From Pseudonocardia sp. (GTDB taxonomy: Bacteria > Actinomycetota > Actinomycetes > Mycobacteriales > Pseudonocardiaceae): a stretch of DNA of 64,000 nucleotides. The notes under the pieces were generated by a model that worked only from the letters and a program-made list of their open reading frames with translations, had not been told where the DNA came from and did not search any database. The stretch covers positions 1-64,000 of the forward strand of contig JAFASX010000144.1 of assembly GCA_019244295.1 (NCBI GenBank), in the 5' to 3' direction. Positions 1 to 8,481 of this stretch are shown in pieces (positions within the stretch are counted from its first letter, which is position 1; each line of letters opens with the position of its first letter). Both the position numbers and the translations under genes were made by a program.

Positions 1-358
1 CCGGATAGGTCAACACCACTCGCTCCGGCGGCTTACCTTCGGTCTCGGTGACCCGGCGCAGCACCTCGCGCAGCAAGGTAGCCATCAGCTCGACCGCGCT
101 ACGCTGCTGACCCGCGAGAACGATCGGCGTCGGGTCTCCCAACCGGCGTTTGAACTCCCGTACGACCCGCTCCGGGGAGTCAGCCGAGCGTCGGGCGGCC
201 GCGTCCCCAGTCATCAACACGCCGTCTTCGCGGACATACACCACGGCCGGGCTGACAACCGAACGGTCACCCAACGTGAACATCTCCGCACGGACGTTAC
301 GCCACAGCGCGGCCGCGACGAACGTGGTACCCAAGTCCACGCCCAAGCTGTAGCCCAC
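1..358 (-). CDS. Hsp70-family chaperone, N-terminal part (gene runs off the window)
   Basis: Reading the minus strand from a GTG at 358 gives an open frame that begins VGYSLGVDLGTTFVAAALW and continues about 119 codons to the window edge. VDLGTT is the phosphate-1 loop of the actin-like ATPase fold of Hsp70/DnaK, and the stretch ending VVREFKRRLGD aligns with the following part of the same domain. The ORF track omits it because it has no stop inside the window. The absence of an ATG and the fit to the Hsp70 N-terminus support the GTG start. It is a DnaK paralogue of the type often fused to extra C-terminal regions in actinobacteria; the rest is not visible, so substrate and exact role cannot be judged. 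A decayed copy lies directly upstream. Confidence 0.75.
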   Translation of the reverse strand, partial: MGYSLGVDLGTTFVAAALWRNVRAEMFTLGDRSVVSPAVVYVREDGVLMTGDAAARRSADSPERVVREFKRRLGDPTPIVLAGQQRSAVELMATLLREVLRRVTETEGKPPERVVLTYP

Positions 359-484
359 TCCACCTCCCGTGGGCGCAAGGTCGGTCAAGAATAACCACCA
401 GACAGGCGCAAACCCAGGACGTTTTTTCACTTGTTGTCGAAGCCAACCCTGAATCCCGCTCCAGCTGGTGATCGACGCCTAGAA

Positions 485-1122
485 CATGATCGCCACGTTC
501 GGCCGCCGCCGGACGCGGAGATCTCGGCCCGTCGCACTCGAGTCGAAATGTTCGGTCTGGGTTCATTGGCTTGGGCGCAATTTTGGCGCAGCCGCGCCAG
601 CAGCGCGATAATTCGCGGGTCACGATGGCCGAGTTCGGAAAGCGCGCCGTCGGCGGCGTGGTTGACGTGGTTCAGGATAGCTTCGTCAAAATCGATGCCG
701 CCGAGGGTTCAATACCTTCCGGCACACCCAAGATCTCTATCCCCTGAGGAAGTTTGCGCAAGACTGTAATGTCGAAAGTACCGCCGCCCAGGTCATAGAC
801 AGCCAGCGATTCGCCGTCGTCAAGCCGACGTACTGAGGCGTAGTGGATAGCGGCGGCTTCAGGCTCGGTGATCGTCGGAGTGGCCGGGGTAGCGGAGTTG
901 GTCGCCGAGGCGACGCTTGAACTCCCGAACGACCCGCTCGGGACGGTCAGCGGCACGCCGAGCGGCGGCCTCTCCGGTGATCAGCACGTTGTCCTCGCGC
1001 AGACACGACAGCTGGCTGACGATCGAGCGATTAGCCAGGGTGGACATCTTAGCCCGTGCGTCTTGCCACAGCGCCGCCGCTACGAATGTCGTGCCCAAAT
1101 CCACGCCCAGGCTGTAGGCCAC
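485..1122 (-). pseudogene. Decayed second copy of the hsp70-like gene
   Basis: The minus strand opens at 1122 with MAYSLGVDLGTTFVAAALWQ, nearly the same as the neighbouring hsp70 start, and stays similar to about residue 73 (VVREFKRRLGD). It then jumps, out of frame, to TEPEAAAIHYA and VYDLGGGTFDITVL, which belong about 75 residues further on in Hsp70. A second frame change near position 700 is needed to continue with GGIDFDEAILNHVN and then RLRQNCAQAN. At least one internal deletion of roughly 230 bases and further frameshifts therefore separate recognisable Hsp70 pieces. The similarity to the partial gene at 1-358 points to tandem duplication followed by decay of this copy. Confidence 0.8.
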
Positions 1123-1274
1123 CGCACCTGCCCGGGCGTATCGAACCGATCAAAAATAGGCGTCAGCACGGACCCAAGCCCGAGCTCACTCCGACAAGGG
1201 GGTGGTGACCTAGCGATAAGTCTTCCACGCTAGGGGCTGCTCAGCGACTCTGACCGCCGGAAGGACCACATCTC

Positions 1275-2576
1275 ATGACCCGAGTTTCAGACCCCTCCGG
1301 CACCGCCGCTCGAACCGGACATCGGGACGTCCGAAGGGCAATCTTCGGGGCTGGGGTTGGGAACACCTTCGAGTGGTTCGACTGGAACGTCTACGCAACC
1401 TTCGCCACCTACCTCGCCACGCAGTTTTTCAATGGCGCGGATAAGGTCTCAGCGCTATTGGCTACTTTGGCCGTCTTTGCCGTCGGCTTCGCCGCCCGCC
1501 CATTCGGCGGATTTCTATTTGGTTGGGTTTCTGACCGGCTTGGCCGCAAGTTCTCTATGTCACTGTCGATCGGACTCGCCGCGCTCGGCAGCCTCGCTAT
1601 CGGCATCTCCCCCACATATTCCACGATCGGGAGTCTCGCCTCGTTCATCCTAGTCAGCGCCCGGCTAGTGCAAGGCTTAGCGCACGGCGGGGAACTACCC
1701 TCAGCCCAGACCTATATCGCCGAGCTCGCGCCTCGCGAACACCGAGGCCTGTGGTCTAGCATGATCTATATCTCGGGGACACTTGGGATAATGATGGGCA
1801 ATTTTCTGGCAGCGACCCTCAGCCTTGCCCTCAGCAAAGACCAGATGAACGAGCTGGGCTGGCGCATTCCGTTTATCCTAGGCGGAATCTTCGGTCTGTA
1901 CGCACTATTCATGCGGATCCGGATGACCGAGTCGAAAATCTTCGAAAACGATATCATAATGCACGACCGAGCCACCGAACAACGGATGTGGCTAGTGCTC
2001 AAAGAGCACAAGAAGCAAGTCGCCCAGGTGATCGGCATCACCGTCGGCCTGACCGCCATATTTTACGAATGGGCGGTATCAGCGCCGGCGCACGCCATTG
2101 CCGCGCGCGGTATCTCCCCGGGCGGAGCCTTCTGGTCCGGCGTCCTCACTAATGTCATTTTCATCGTGTTCTTGCCAATATGGGGCCGGCTTTCAGACCG
2201 GATCGGCCGCAAACCTATCCTGATCGCCGCCGCCGCTGGCTCAGCGGTGCTCACTTTTCCGCTGGACATCATGATCGGAAGCAGTGCGGTCCGGCTGGCC
2301 GTCGCGATGTCAATCATGTTGATTTTTATCGCGATGGGTGCGTCGATCGTCCCCGCTGTGTACGCCGAAATGTTCCCGACCGGCATCCGCACAATCGGGT
2401 TAGGCATCCCATACTCCATCTGCGTGGCCGCTTTCGGCGGCACCGCCCCATATTTGCAAGAGCTGATCGCTGTCAAGCTCGACCCGAGATGGTTCAACGC
2501 CTACGTCATCGGCCTACTCCTGGTCTCGGTCACCGTGATCTCGCGGCTGCCGGAGACCAAGGCCAAGCAGCTGTGA
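1275..2576 (+). CDS. MHS-family MFS transporter (metabolite:H+ symporter)
   Basis: A 433-residue integral membrane protein with about 12 hydrophobic segments. The start GNTFEWFDWNVYATFATYLATQFF and the loop GWVSDRLGRKFSM between helices 2 and 3 are typical of the metabolite:H+ symporter branch of the major facilitator superfamily (KgtP, ShiA, ProP relatives). The second half repeats the loop as GRLSDRIGRKPIL. Family members import organic acids, betaines or shikimate with protons; the substrate cannot be read from the sequence. It stands alone: the upstream gene is a pseudogene on the other strand and the downstream operon converges on it. The ATG at 1275 follows a GGAAGGAC stretch. Confidence 0.88.
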   Translation: MTRVSDPSGTAARTGHRDVRRAIFGAGVGNTFEWFDWNVYATFATYLATQFFNGADKVSALLATLAVFAVGFAARPFGGFLFGWVSDRLGRKFSMSLSIGLAALGSLAIGISPTYSTIGSLASFILVSARLVQGLAHGGELPSAQTYIAELAPREHRGLWSSMIYISGTLGIMMGNFLAATLSLALSKDQMNELGWRIPFILGGIFGLYALFMRIRMTESKIFENDIIMHDRATEQRMWLVLKEHKKQVAQVIGITVGLTAIFYEWAVSAPAHAIAARGISPGGAFWSGVLTNVIFIVFLPIWGRLSDRIGRKPILIAAAAGSAVLTFPLDIMIGSSAVRLAVAMSIMLIFIAMGASIVPAVYAEMFPTGIRTIGLGIPYSICVAAFGGTAPYLQELIAVKLDPRWFNAYVIGLLLVSVTVISRLPETKAKQL

Positions 2577-2616
2577 ACGCTCGGTGGTTCGATAACGCAC
2601 CGACCTTGACGAGCGG

Positions 2617-4617
2617 TCACAAAGCCGCTCGTAGCGGATGGTGGCAAGCGGCTTGCTGGCCCTGTTCGCTGAACCGGCGCATGGCCGGCGCCTCTTCGGC
2701 ACATATCTCGGTGGCCAGCCGGCAGCGGGTGCGGAACCGGCAGCCGGACGGCGGGTTGAATGCCGAAGGCAGCTCGCCGCGCACCCCAGCCTGCCCCTTG
2801 CGTTGTTCTCGCTCCGGGTCCGCCAGCGGAATGGAGTCGATCAACCCTCGGGTGTAGGGGTGGACCGGCGTGGCGTGCACCTGCTCCGCCGGCCCGATCT
2901 CGACGAGCTTGCCCAGGTACATCACGCCGATCGTGGTGGCGATGTAGCGCACCACGGACAGGTCATGCGAGATAAACACGTAGGTCAAGTCGTATTCGCG
3001 CTGCAGCGCGCGCATCAGGTTGAGGATCTGCGCCTGCACGGATACATCCAGCGCAGACACCGGCTCGTCGGCCACGATCAGCTTGGGGCGCAGCGCCAGG
3101 GCCCGCGCGAGCCCGATGCGCTGGCGCTGCCCACCGGAGAACTCATGTGGGTATTTCTCCAGCGCGGCGCGGGGCAACCCCACCTCATCCAGCAGCGTGG
3201 CGACCGCCCGCTCCTGCTCGGCGGCCGAGCCCCGGCGTTGGATAGCCAGTGGCTCACGCAGAATCGAGCGCACCCGCATACGCGGGTCCAGCGAGGCGTA
3301 TGGGTCCTGGAACATCAGCTGGAAATCCCGCCGCAGCTCACGCAACGCCCGCTGTGGCTGACCGGTGATCTGAGTACCGGCGAAGGTGATCGAACCGGAG
3401 GTGGGGGCATCATCGGCCACCAGCAGCCGCCCCACCGTGCTCTTGCCGCATCCGGACTCGCCGACCAGACCAAAGGTCTCCCCGGCGCGCACGCCGAACG
3501 ACACGTCCGACACCGCGCTGACGGTGCCGATCCGGCGGCGCAGCACGCCGTTCGAGTTGACCGGAAACTCGCGCACCAGGTTGCGCACCTCCAGCAGCGG
3601 GGCACCTTGCTGCGCACGAGGTGGCTGGGCTGGCGGGTTGGCGGCTGTCTGTCCTGCCTTCCCGAGCGGGTGGAAGCACGCGAACGGGTGCCTGTCCCCG
3701 GTGAGCTTCGGCTCCTCGGCGCGGCACTCGGGCGTGGCGTAGCCGCAGCGCGGGGCGAATCGACATCCCGGCGGCGGATTCGACAGGTCTGGTGGTAGGC
3801 CGGGGATCGCGTACAGCGCTCGGTCTCGTTCCACGTTCTCCGGCAACGCGCGGAACAGCGCCTCGGTGTAAGGGTGGCGAGGGTTGGCGAACAGCTCACG
3901 GGTGGAGCTGGTCTCCACGATCTTCCCCGCGTACATCACCGCGACCCGGTCAGTGTGCCCGGCGACCACACCCAGGTCGTGGGTCACCAAGATGACCGCC
4001 ATGCCCAGCCGAGCCCGCAGCTCGTCGATGAGCCGCAGGATCTGCTTCTGGATCGTCACGTCCAGCGCGGTGGTCGGCTCGTCGGCGATGAGCAGCTCCG
4101 GCTCGCACGCCAGCGCCATCGCGATCACCACGCGCTGACGCATCCCGCCGGAGAGCAGATGCGGGTAGGAGTCCAGCCGCTCCCGCGCGCGCGGCAGCCC
4201 GACCAGTTCCAGCACCTCCTCAGCCCGCTGCCTGGCCTGCGCGCGGGTGACCTTCCGGTGCAACAGAACCGTCTCGGCTACCTGGTCACCGATCGTCATG
4301 CACGGGTTCAGCGAGGTCATCGGGTCTTGGAAGATCATGCCGACCCGGGTGCCCCGAACCGCGCGCATGCCGTCCTCCTCCAGGGCGGCCAGGTCGGTGT
4401 CGCTGAACCGGATATGGCCGCGCGAGATGTGTCCACCGGGCGGTAGCAACCGCATGATCGACAGGACGGTCATGGTCTTGCCACAGCCAGACTCGCCGAC
4501 CACACCGAGCGTCTCGCCCTTGTTGACGGTGAACGACACTCCGCTCACCGGGTGGGCCACGCCACGGCGCAGCGCGATATCAGTGTGCAGGTCCTCGATC
4601 GACACTACCGGGGTCAT
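2617..4617 (-). CDS. Fused peptide ABC transporter ATPase (DppD-DppF type)
   Basis: A 666-residue protein with two complete ABC ATPase modules. Module 1 has Walker A GESGCGKT near residues 41-48, signature LSGGMRQR near 156 and Walker B LLIADEP; module 2 has Walker A GESGCGKS near 386, signature FSGGQRQR and Walker B LIVADEP. Each module ends with the Cys-rich oligopeptide-transporter tail ([14 protein letters not shown] and [14 protein letters not shown]). In most bacteria these are separate DppD and DppF subunits; here one chain supplies both. ATG 4617 is preferred over the longer ORF because GGAGGTGA lies six bases upstream. It ends an operon whose order is binding protein, permease, permease, ATPase. 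Confidence 0.93.
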   Translation of the reverse strand: MTPVVSIEDLHTDIALRRGVAHPVSGVSFTVNKGETLGVVGESGCGKTMTVLSIMRLLPPGGHISRGHIRFSDTDLAALEEDGMRAVRGTRVGMIFQDPMTSLNPCMTIGDQVAETVLLHRKVTRAQARQRAEEVLELVGLPRARERLDSYPHLLSGGMRQRVVIAMALACEPELLIADEPTTALDVTIQKQILRLIDELRARLGMAVILVTHDLGVVAGHTDRVAVMYAGKIVETSSTRELFANPRHPYTEALFRALPENVERDRALYAIPGLPPDLSNPPPGCRFAPRCGYATPECRAEEPKLTGDRHPFACFHPLGKAGQTAANPPAQPPRAQQGAPLLEVRNLVREFPVNSNGVLRRRIGTVSAVSDVSFGVRAGETFGLVGESGCGKSTVGRLLVADDAPTSGSITFAGTQITGQPQRALRELRRDFQLMFQDPYASLDPRMRVRSILREPLAIQRRGSAAEQERAVATLLDEVGLPRAALEKYPHEFSGGQRQRIGLARALALRPKLIVADEPVSALDVSVQAQILNLMRALQREYDLTYVFISHDLSVVRYIATTIGVMYLGKLVEIGPAEQVHATPVHPYTRGLIDSIPLADPEREQRKGQAGVRGELPSAFNPPSGCRFRTRCRLATEICAEEAPAMRRFSEQGQQAACHHPLRAAL

Positions 4618-4622
4618 GACGG

Positions 4623-5567
4623 TCACCTCCGCCGTAGCCGCACGTCGAACGAGTCCCGCAACGCGTCCCCAATGAGGTTGAACGCGACCACCACCAACAC
4701 GATGGCCAGGCCAGGCGGGTAGATCAGCCACCAGTAGCCGTCGTAGACGTAGTTGATGCCGTTGGAGAGCATGTCCCCCCAGTTCGCGGCGGGCGGCGGT
4801 ACCCCGAGGCCAAGGAAGCTGAGCGCGGCCACGGTCAGGATCGCGTCCGCCACCTGGAACGGGGCGTTGACCACCACGGTGCCGATCGAGTTTGGCGCGA
4901 TGTGTCGCAGCACCGCGCGCATCGGGCCGCCACCCATCAGCCGAACTGAACGCACGTAGTCGCGGGTGCGCAGGGTCAATGCCTGGCCTCGGACCAGCCG
5001 CGCCGGGCCCAGCCAAGAGATCAGCGAGATGACCAGGATGAGCAGCCCCGAGTTCGGTCGAGCAATGGACGACAGAAAGAGCAGCAGAAACAGCGCGGGC
5101 ATCGCGAGCAGCGCATCCACTATCCGCATCATCGCGGCGTCGATCACACCGCCGGCGTACCCGGCGACCGCCCCCCAGAGCGTGCCGAACGCGGTGGCCA
5201 GCAGGGCGGCCGCGATACCCACCTCCAGCGAGGACTGCCCGCCCACCATCAGCCGACCGAGCTGATCGTAGCCGACCTCGTTGGTGCCCAGGGGATGGGC
5301 CAGCGACGGCGCCAAGGTGGTTTCGGAGAGCTCGATGTGTATCTGGTCGGTGTGGTAGACCGACGGCCCCACATAGCAGAACAACAGGAAAAACCCCACG
5401 ATCCCCACGCCGACAACGGCGAGCCGGTTCTCCAGGAACGTCGACAGCGTCCGCACCAGGCGGCTGCGTTTATGGGCTTCGGCGTTCGCGGCTCGGTTCC
5501 GCTCGGCATCCGCGTCTGGCCCGTCCATGTTCCGCGATACGCGCTCGCTGTGGGCTTCGGTACTCAT
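4623..5567 (-). CDS. Peptide/nickel ABC transporter permease (DppC type)
   Basis: A 314-residue inner-membrane permease. After a polar N-terminus come about six membrane segments, and LGTNEVGYDQLGRLMVGGQSSLEVG is the typical DppC sequence before the transport domain. The EAA-like coupling loop is LVRGQALTLRTRDYVRSVRLMGGG, which contacts the ATPase. It pairs with the DppB-type permease whose frame overlaps its start, and its stop lies six bases before the ATG of the fused ATPase, so the three are translationally linked. The substrate is probably a short peptide or similar small solute, but peptide, nickel and opine importers cannot be told apart from this subunit. Confidence 0.92.
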   Translation of the reverse strand: MSTEAHSERVSRNMDGPDADAERNRAANAEAHKRSRLVRTLSTFLENRLAVVGVGIVGFFLLFCYVGPSVYHTDQIHIELSETTLAPSLAHPLGTNEVGYDQLGRLMVGGQSSLEVGIAAALLATAFGTLWGAVAGYAGGVIDAAMMRIVDALLAMPALFLLLFLSSIARPNSGLLILVISLISWLGPARLVRGQALTLRTRDYVRSVRLMGGGPMRAVLRHIAPNSIGTVVVNAPFQVADAILTVAALSFLGLGVPPPAANWGDMLSNGINYVYDGYWWLIYPPGLAIVLVVVAFNLIGDALRDSFDVRLRRR

Positions 5568-6511
5568 GCGAACCTCACTCGTGGATCAAGGACGGCATAG
5601 GCAAGGTCGGCGAGCAGCGAACCGATCACGGTGGCCAGCCCGACCAGGACGGTGATGCCGAGCATGATCGGATAGTCCTGAGTCTGGGCAGCGGTCCAAA
5701 ACAGCTGGCCCATGCCCGGGAAGTTGAACACCGCCTCGGTGATCAACGCACCAGAGAAGATCGCCGGCAGGGACAGCCCGAGCAGCGTGGCGATGGGAAT
5801 CAGCGAGTTGCGCAGCACGTGACGCACCAGCACGACACTCTCGCCCGCGCCTTTGGACCGGGCGGTACGCACGTAGTCCTCCGCCAAGTTCTCAATCACC
5901 GAGGACCGCATGTACCGGGAGAACTGCGCGATGGTGAGCAGAGCCAATGTCAGTACCGGCAGGATCAGCCCGGCCGGCTGGGAGAGGATCACCCTGAGCG
6001 AGGAGCTCTGCGGCGCCTCGGCGGGCAGAATCGGCAGGTACACCGAGAACACCACGATCAGTACAACGCCGAGGAAGAACGGCGGCGTGGCATAAAAAAC
6101 GAAGGCCCAGAACGTGATCATGTAGTCGGCGGCGCGGTTGCGCCGCACCGCCTGCACCACACCCAGCGGAATCGCCACCACCAGCGCGAACAGGGTGGAC
6201 AAAACCGTCAGGACCAACGTCTTGGGCAGCCGCTCGCCGATTAGCGACAGCACCGACTGGTTCAGGCTGACCGAGAATCCTAGGTTGCCGGTGGCCAGCT
6301 CGGTGAGCCAGCGCCAGTACTGCACCAGAAGCGGCCGATCGTAGCCCTGCTGGTGGTTGAAGTTGGCGATAGCCATGGCGGTCGCCTTAGGCCCGAGCTG
6401 GGCGCGAGCAGGTCCACCAGGCAGCAGGTGCAGCAGGATGAACACGATGACCGTGACCAGCAGGACTACAACGAGCGATTGCAGCAGTCGCCGGAGAATA
6501 AATCTGGTCAT
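5564..6511 (-). CDS. Peptide/nickel ABC transporter permease (DppB type)
   Basis: A 315-residue permease starting MTRFILRRLLQSLVVVLLVTVIVFILLHLLPGGPA, the classic DppB first helix and PGGPA motif. Five further membrane segments follow, with a coupling loop ENLAEDYVRTARSKGAGESVVLVRHVLRNSLIP. The track starts at 6526, but the ATG at 6511 gives the conserved family N-terminus and overlaps the stop of the upstream binding protein as ATGA, typical of translational coupling. It forms the transmembrane channel with the downstream DppC-type subunit. Confidence 0.93.
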   Translation of the reverse strand: MTRFILRRLLQSLVVVLLVTVIVFILLHLLPGGPARAQLGPKATAMAIANFNHQQGYDRPLLVQYWRWLTELATGNLGFSVSLNQSVLSLIGERLPKTLVLTVLSTLFALVVAIPLGVVQAVRRNRAADYMITFWAFVFYATPPFFLGVVLIVVFSVYLPILPAEAPQSSSLRVILSQPAGLILPVLTLALLTIAQFSRYMRSSVIENLAEDYVRTARSKGAGESVVLVRHVLRNSLIPIATLLGLSLPAIFSGALITEAVFNFPGMGQLFWTAAQTQDYPIMLGITVLVGLATVIGSLLADLAYAVLDPRVRFA

Positions 6512-8325
6512 TTCACGTAGTACCAATCCTCCGGCGTGATATTGAGGTACGGATTCTGCGGGGTGACACCCTTGAGGTTGTTGGCAATCTCGGTGATCTC
6601 ATAGTCGTAGTTGGGCTGCCAGATCACCGGCAATATCTCCGAGCCGTACTGGACGTAGGCACTCATCGCGTCCGGGGCGTCGCTATGCTGAGTGGCCGCG
6701 ATCAAAGCGTCTAGCTTCGGGTCAGAGAAGCTGCCCACATTCGAGCCCGCGCCTGTTTGGAAAATCTGTTCACCGGTCGGGTAATACCCCGGCGCAAACA
6801 CCCAACCGTCGCCCCAGTTGGCCATCTCCCAGGTGCAATCCGGCTTGCCCACTTCGCACGGGATCGCGGTGCCGATTACGGTGTTGAATGGCGTGCCCCG
6901 CGGGTCCACCCGAATACCGACCTTGGTCGCCGCGGACTGCAGCTGTTGAACCGCCAGCAAGACCCGTGGTACGCCCGAGGCGAACTGCATCGAAAACTCC
7001 AGTCTCGCGCCCGCGGGCACCCCCAGTCCGCACTGGTCAGGACCGGGACCAGAACGCTCACACGTGCCAACCCCGTCTGGCGGAGTGCTCCAGCCGTGCT
7101 CAGCGAGAAGCCGCTGCGCCCTCGCCGGGTCGTAGCCGAATGGATTGGGTTCGGTCTGCTCGGACGCGTACGGATTGGGCGGCACCGTCGGGACCGGGCC
7201 GTTCGTGGGGTTTCCGTAGCCGTGCACGGCCGCCTTGATGATTGACTTTTGGTCGACGAGCGAGGCCAAGGCCTGTCGGAAATACCGCTGTCGGAAGATC
7301 GGCCCCGAGGTCGCATTATGCGCGTTGATCTGAAAGTAGTTCACCGACAGACCGATCCAGCGATCCAGCGTGTAGTTGCTCGCCAGCGGGTTGTGTCCGA
7401 CGGTCTGGCCGGGTGAGATGGCCGGCGCGTCCTCCGGGGGCAGGTAACCAACTTGGACGGAACCGTCACCCGAGCGCAGGACGTTGTACTCGGCGGCGTC
7501 GTCCGAGAATGGTGCCTCGTTGAATTGATCGAGATGAGGCTTGTTCGGTCCTGAGTACGCCTTGTTCGGCGTGAAGCTGATGTGACCATCGGCGTTGAAC
7601 GTTTTGAGCTTCCATGGCCCGTCCACTATCTGCCACAGCGGGTTAGTCGCGTAGTCATTCAACGTCTTCGCCTGCTCGCTCAAGTAGTCATACACGGCGG
7701 TGCAGTCGCCCAGGTGGTGCTCACAGTCGCTCGGGCCGCTGGCGGTACGGTCCCAGGCATGCGGCAGCGGAGTGATCTGGGAGAGTTCGTTGTAGGTGAA
7801 CCACTTCGCGCTGTAAGTTCTGTTCAGGCGAAACGTCACCTGAGTCGACGACTCCACAGTTAACGACTCTATGTCGTCCGGGATCCCGCCCGGGACGTAC
7901 GCTGCCCAGTTCGCTTTCTGAGCCTTCATCATGTTGATCCAGAAAACCACGCCGTCAGCGGAGACCGGTGTGCCGTCCGACCAGACATAAGGCCGGAGCG
8001 TTACCGTGACAGCGCGGTTGCCGTCGGCGAACGTCGGCTGGTCCGCCAGGCTCAACCTGTCGTTCAGCACGGGCCGGCCCTGATCGCCAAACCAGTACAG
8101 CGGCCGGTACAGCAGATATTGCAAGTCCGAGACGTTGACGACGCTCAGGTACTGGATCGGCATGAACGGGAAGATGTAGTTCGGCGTGGTGTTCGCTGGC
8201 TCGGCGAAGGTGGCGACTCCACCCTCAACCGGTCGGCCGGTGCTTGACGTCGAGGTTTGGTTGGCGCACCCGGCCGCGACCAGCACGACCACCGTAACCA
8301 GCACCGTCCAGCGCAACTGGTTCAT
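6508..8325 (-). CDS. Extracellular solute-binding lipoprotein, family 5 (peptide type)
   Basis: The first gene of the importer operon encodes a lipoprotein of about 605 residues. From ATG 8325 it reads MNQLRWTVLVTVVVLVAAGC, a signal peptide ending in a lipobox (VAAGC), so the mature protein would be lipid-anchored outside the cell. The body has the family 5 (DppA/OppA) pattern: LTVESSTQVTFRLNRTYS, then the region around RQRYFRQALASLVDQKSIIKAAVHGYGNPTNGPVP. It captures the substrate and delivers it to the two permeases. The longer start at 8364 would place a charged tail before the signal peptide and is less likely. Confidence 0.92.
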   Translation of the reverse strand: MNQLRWTVLVTVVVLVAAGCANQTSTSSTGRPVEGGVATFAEPANTTPNYIFPFMPIQYLSVVNVSDLQYLLYRPLYWFGDQGRPVLNDRLSLADQPTFADGNRAVTVTLRPYVWSDGTPVSADGVVFWINMMKAQKANWAAYVPGGIPDDIESLTVESSTQVTFRLNRTYSAKWFTYNELSQITPLPHAWDRTASGPSDCEHHLGDCTAVYDYLSEQAKTLNDYATNPLWQIVDGPWKLKTFNADGHISFTPNKAYSGPNKPHLDQFNEAPFSDDAAEYNVLRSGDGSVQVGYLPPEDAPAISPGQTVGHNPLASNYTLDRWIGLSVNYFQINAHNATSGPIFRQRYFRQALASLVDQKSIIKAAVHGYGNPTNGPVPTVPPNPYASEQTEPNPFGYDPARAQRLLAEHGWSTPPDGVGTCERSGPGPDQCGLGVPAGARLEFSMQFASGVPRVLLAVQQLQSAATKVGIRVDPRGTPFNTVIGTAIPCEVGKPDCTWEMANWGDGWVFAPGYYPTGEQIFQTGAGSNVGSFSDPKLDALIAATQHSDAPDAMSAYVQYGSEILPVIWQPNYDYEITEIANNLKGVTPQNPYLNITPEDWYYVK

Positions 8326-8481
8326 CCGAGCGAGGCGACCGCTCCAGCAGCTCATGGACGACAAGGATGCACCTGGGCAAGCTCAGGTGCGACCTCACCG
8401 TTGACCGAAGGGCACTCGAACCGGTGTTGTGATCTATCCGGTGCGAGGGCGAAAGGTCAACGCGTCCACGCACTCCGGCGA

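Noticed and set aside
2577-2616. Possible hairpin TCGGTG/CACCGA between convergent genes
   Set aside because: The stem is six pairs with an 11-base loop and no T-run, too weak to call a terminator.
2638-3798. 386-codon plus-strand ORF
   Set aside because: It is the antisense shadow of the fused ABC ATPase, which has full motifs; the plus-strand frame has no recognisable domain.
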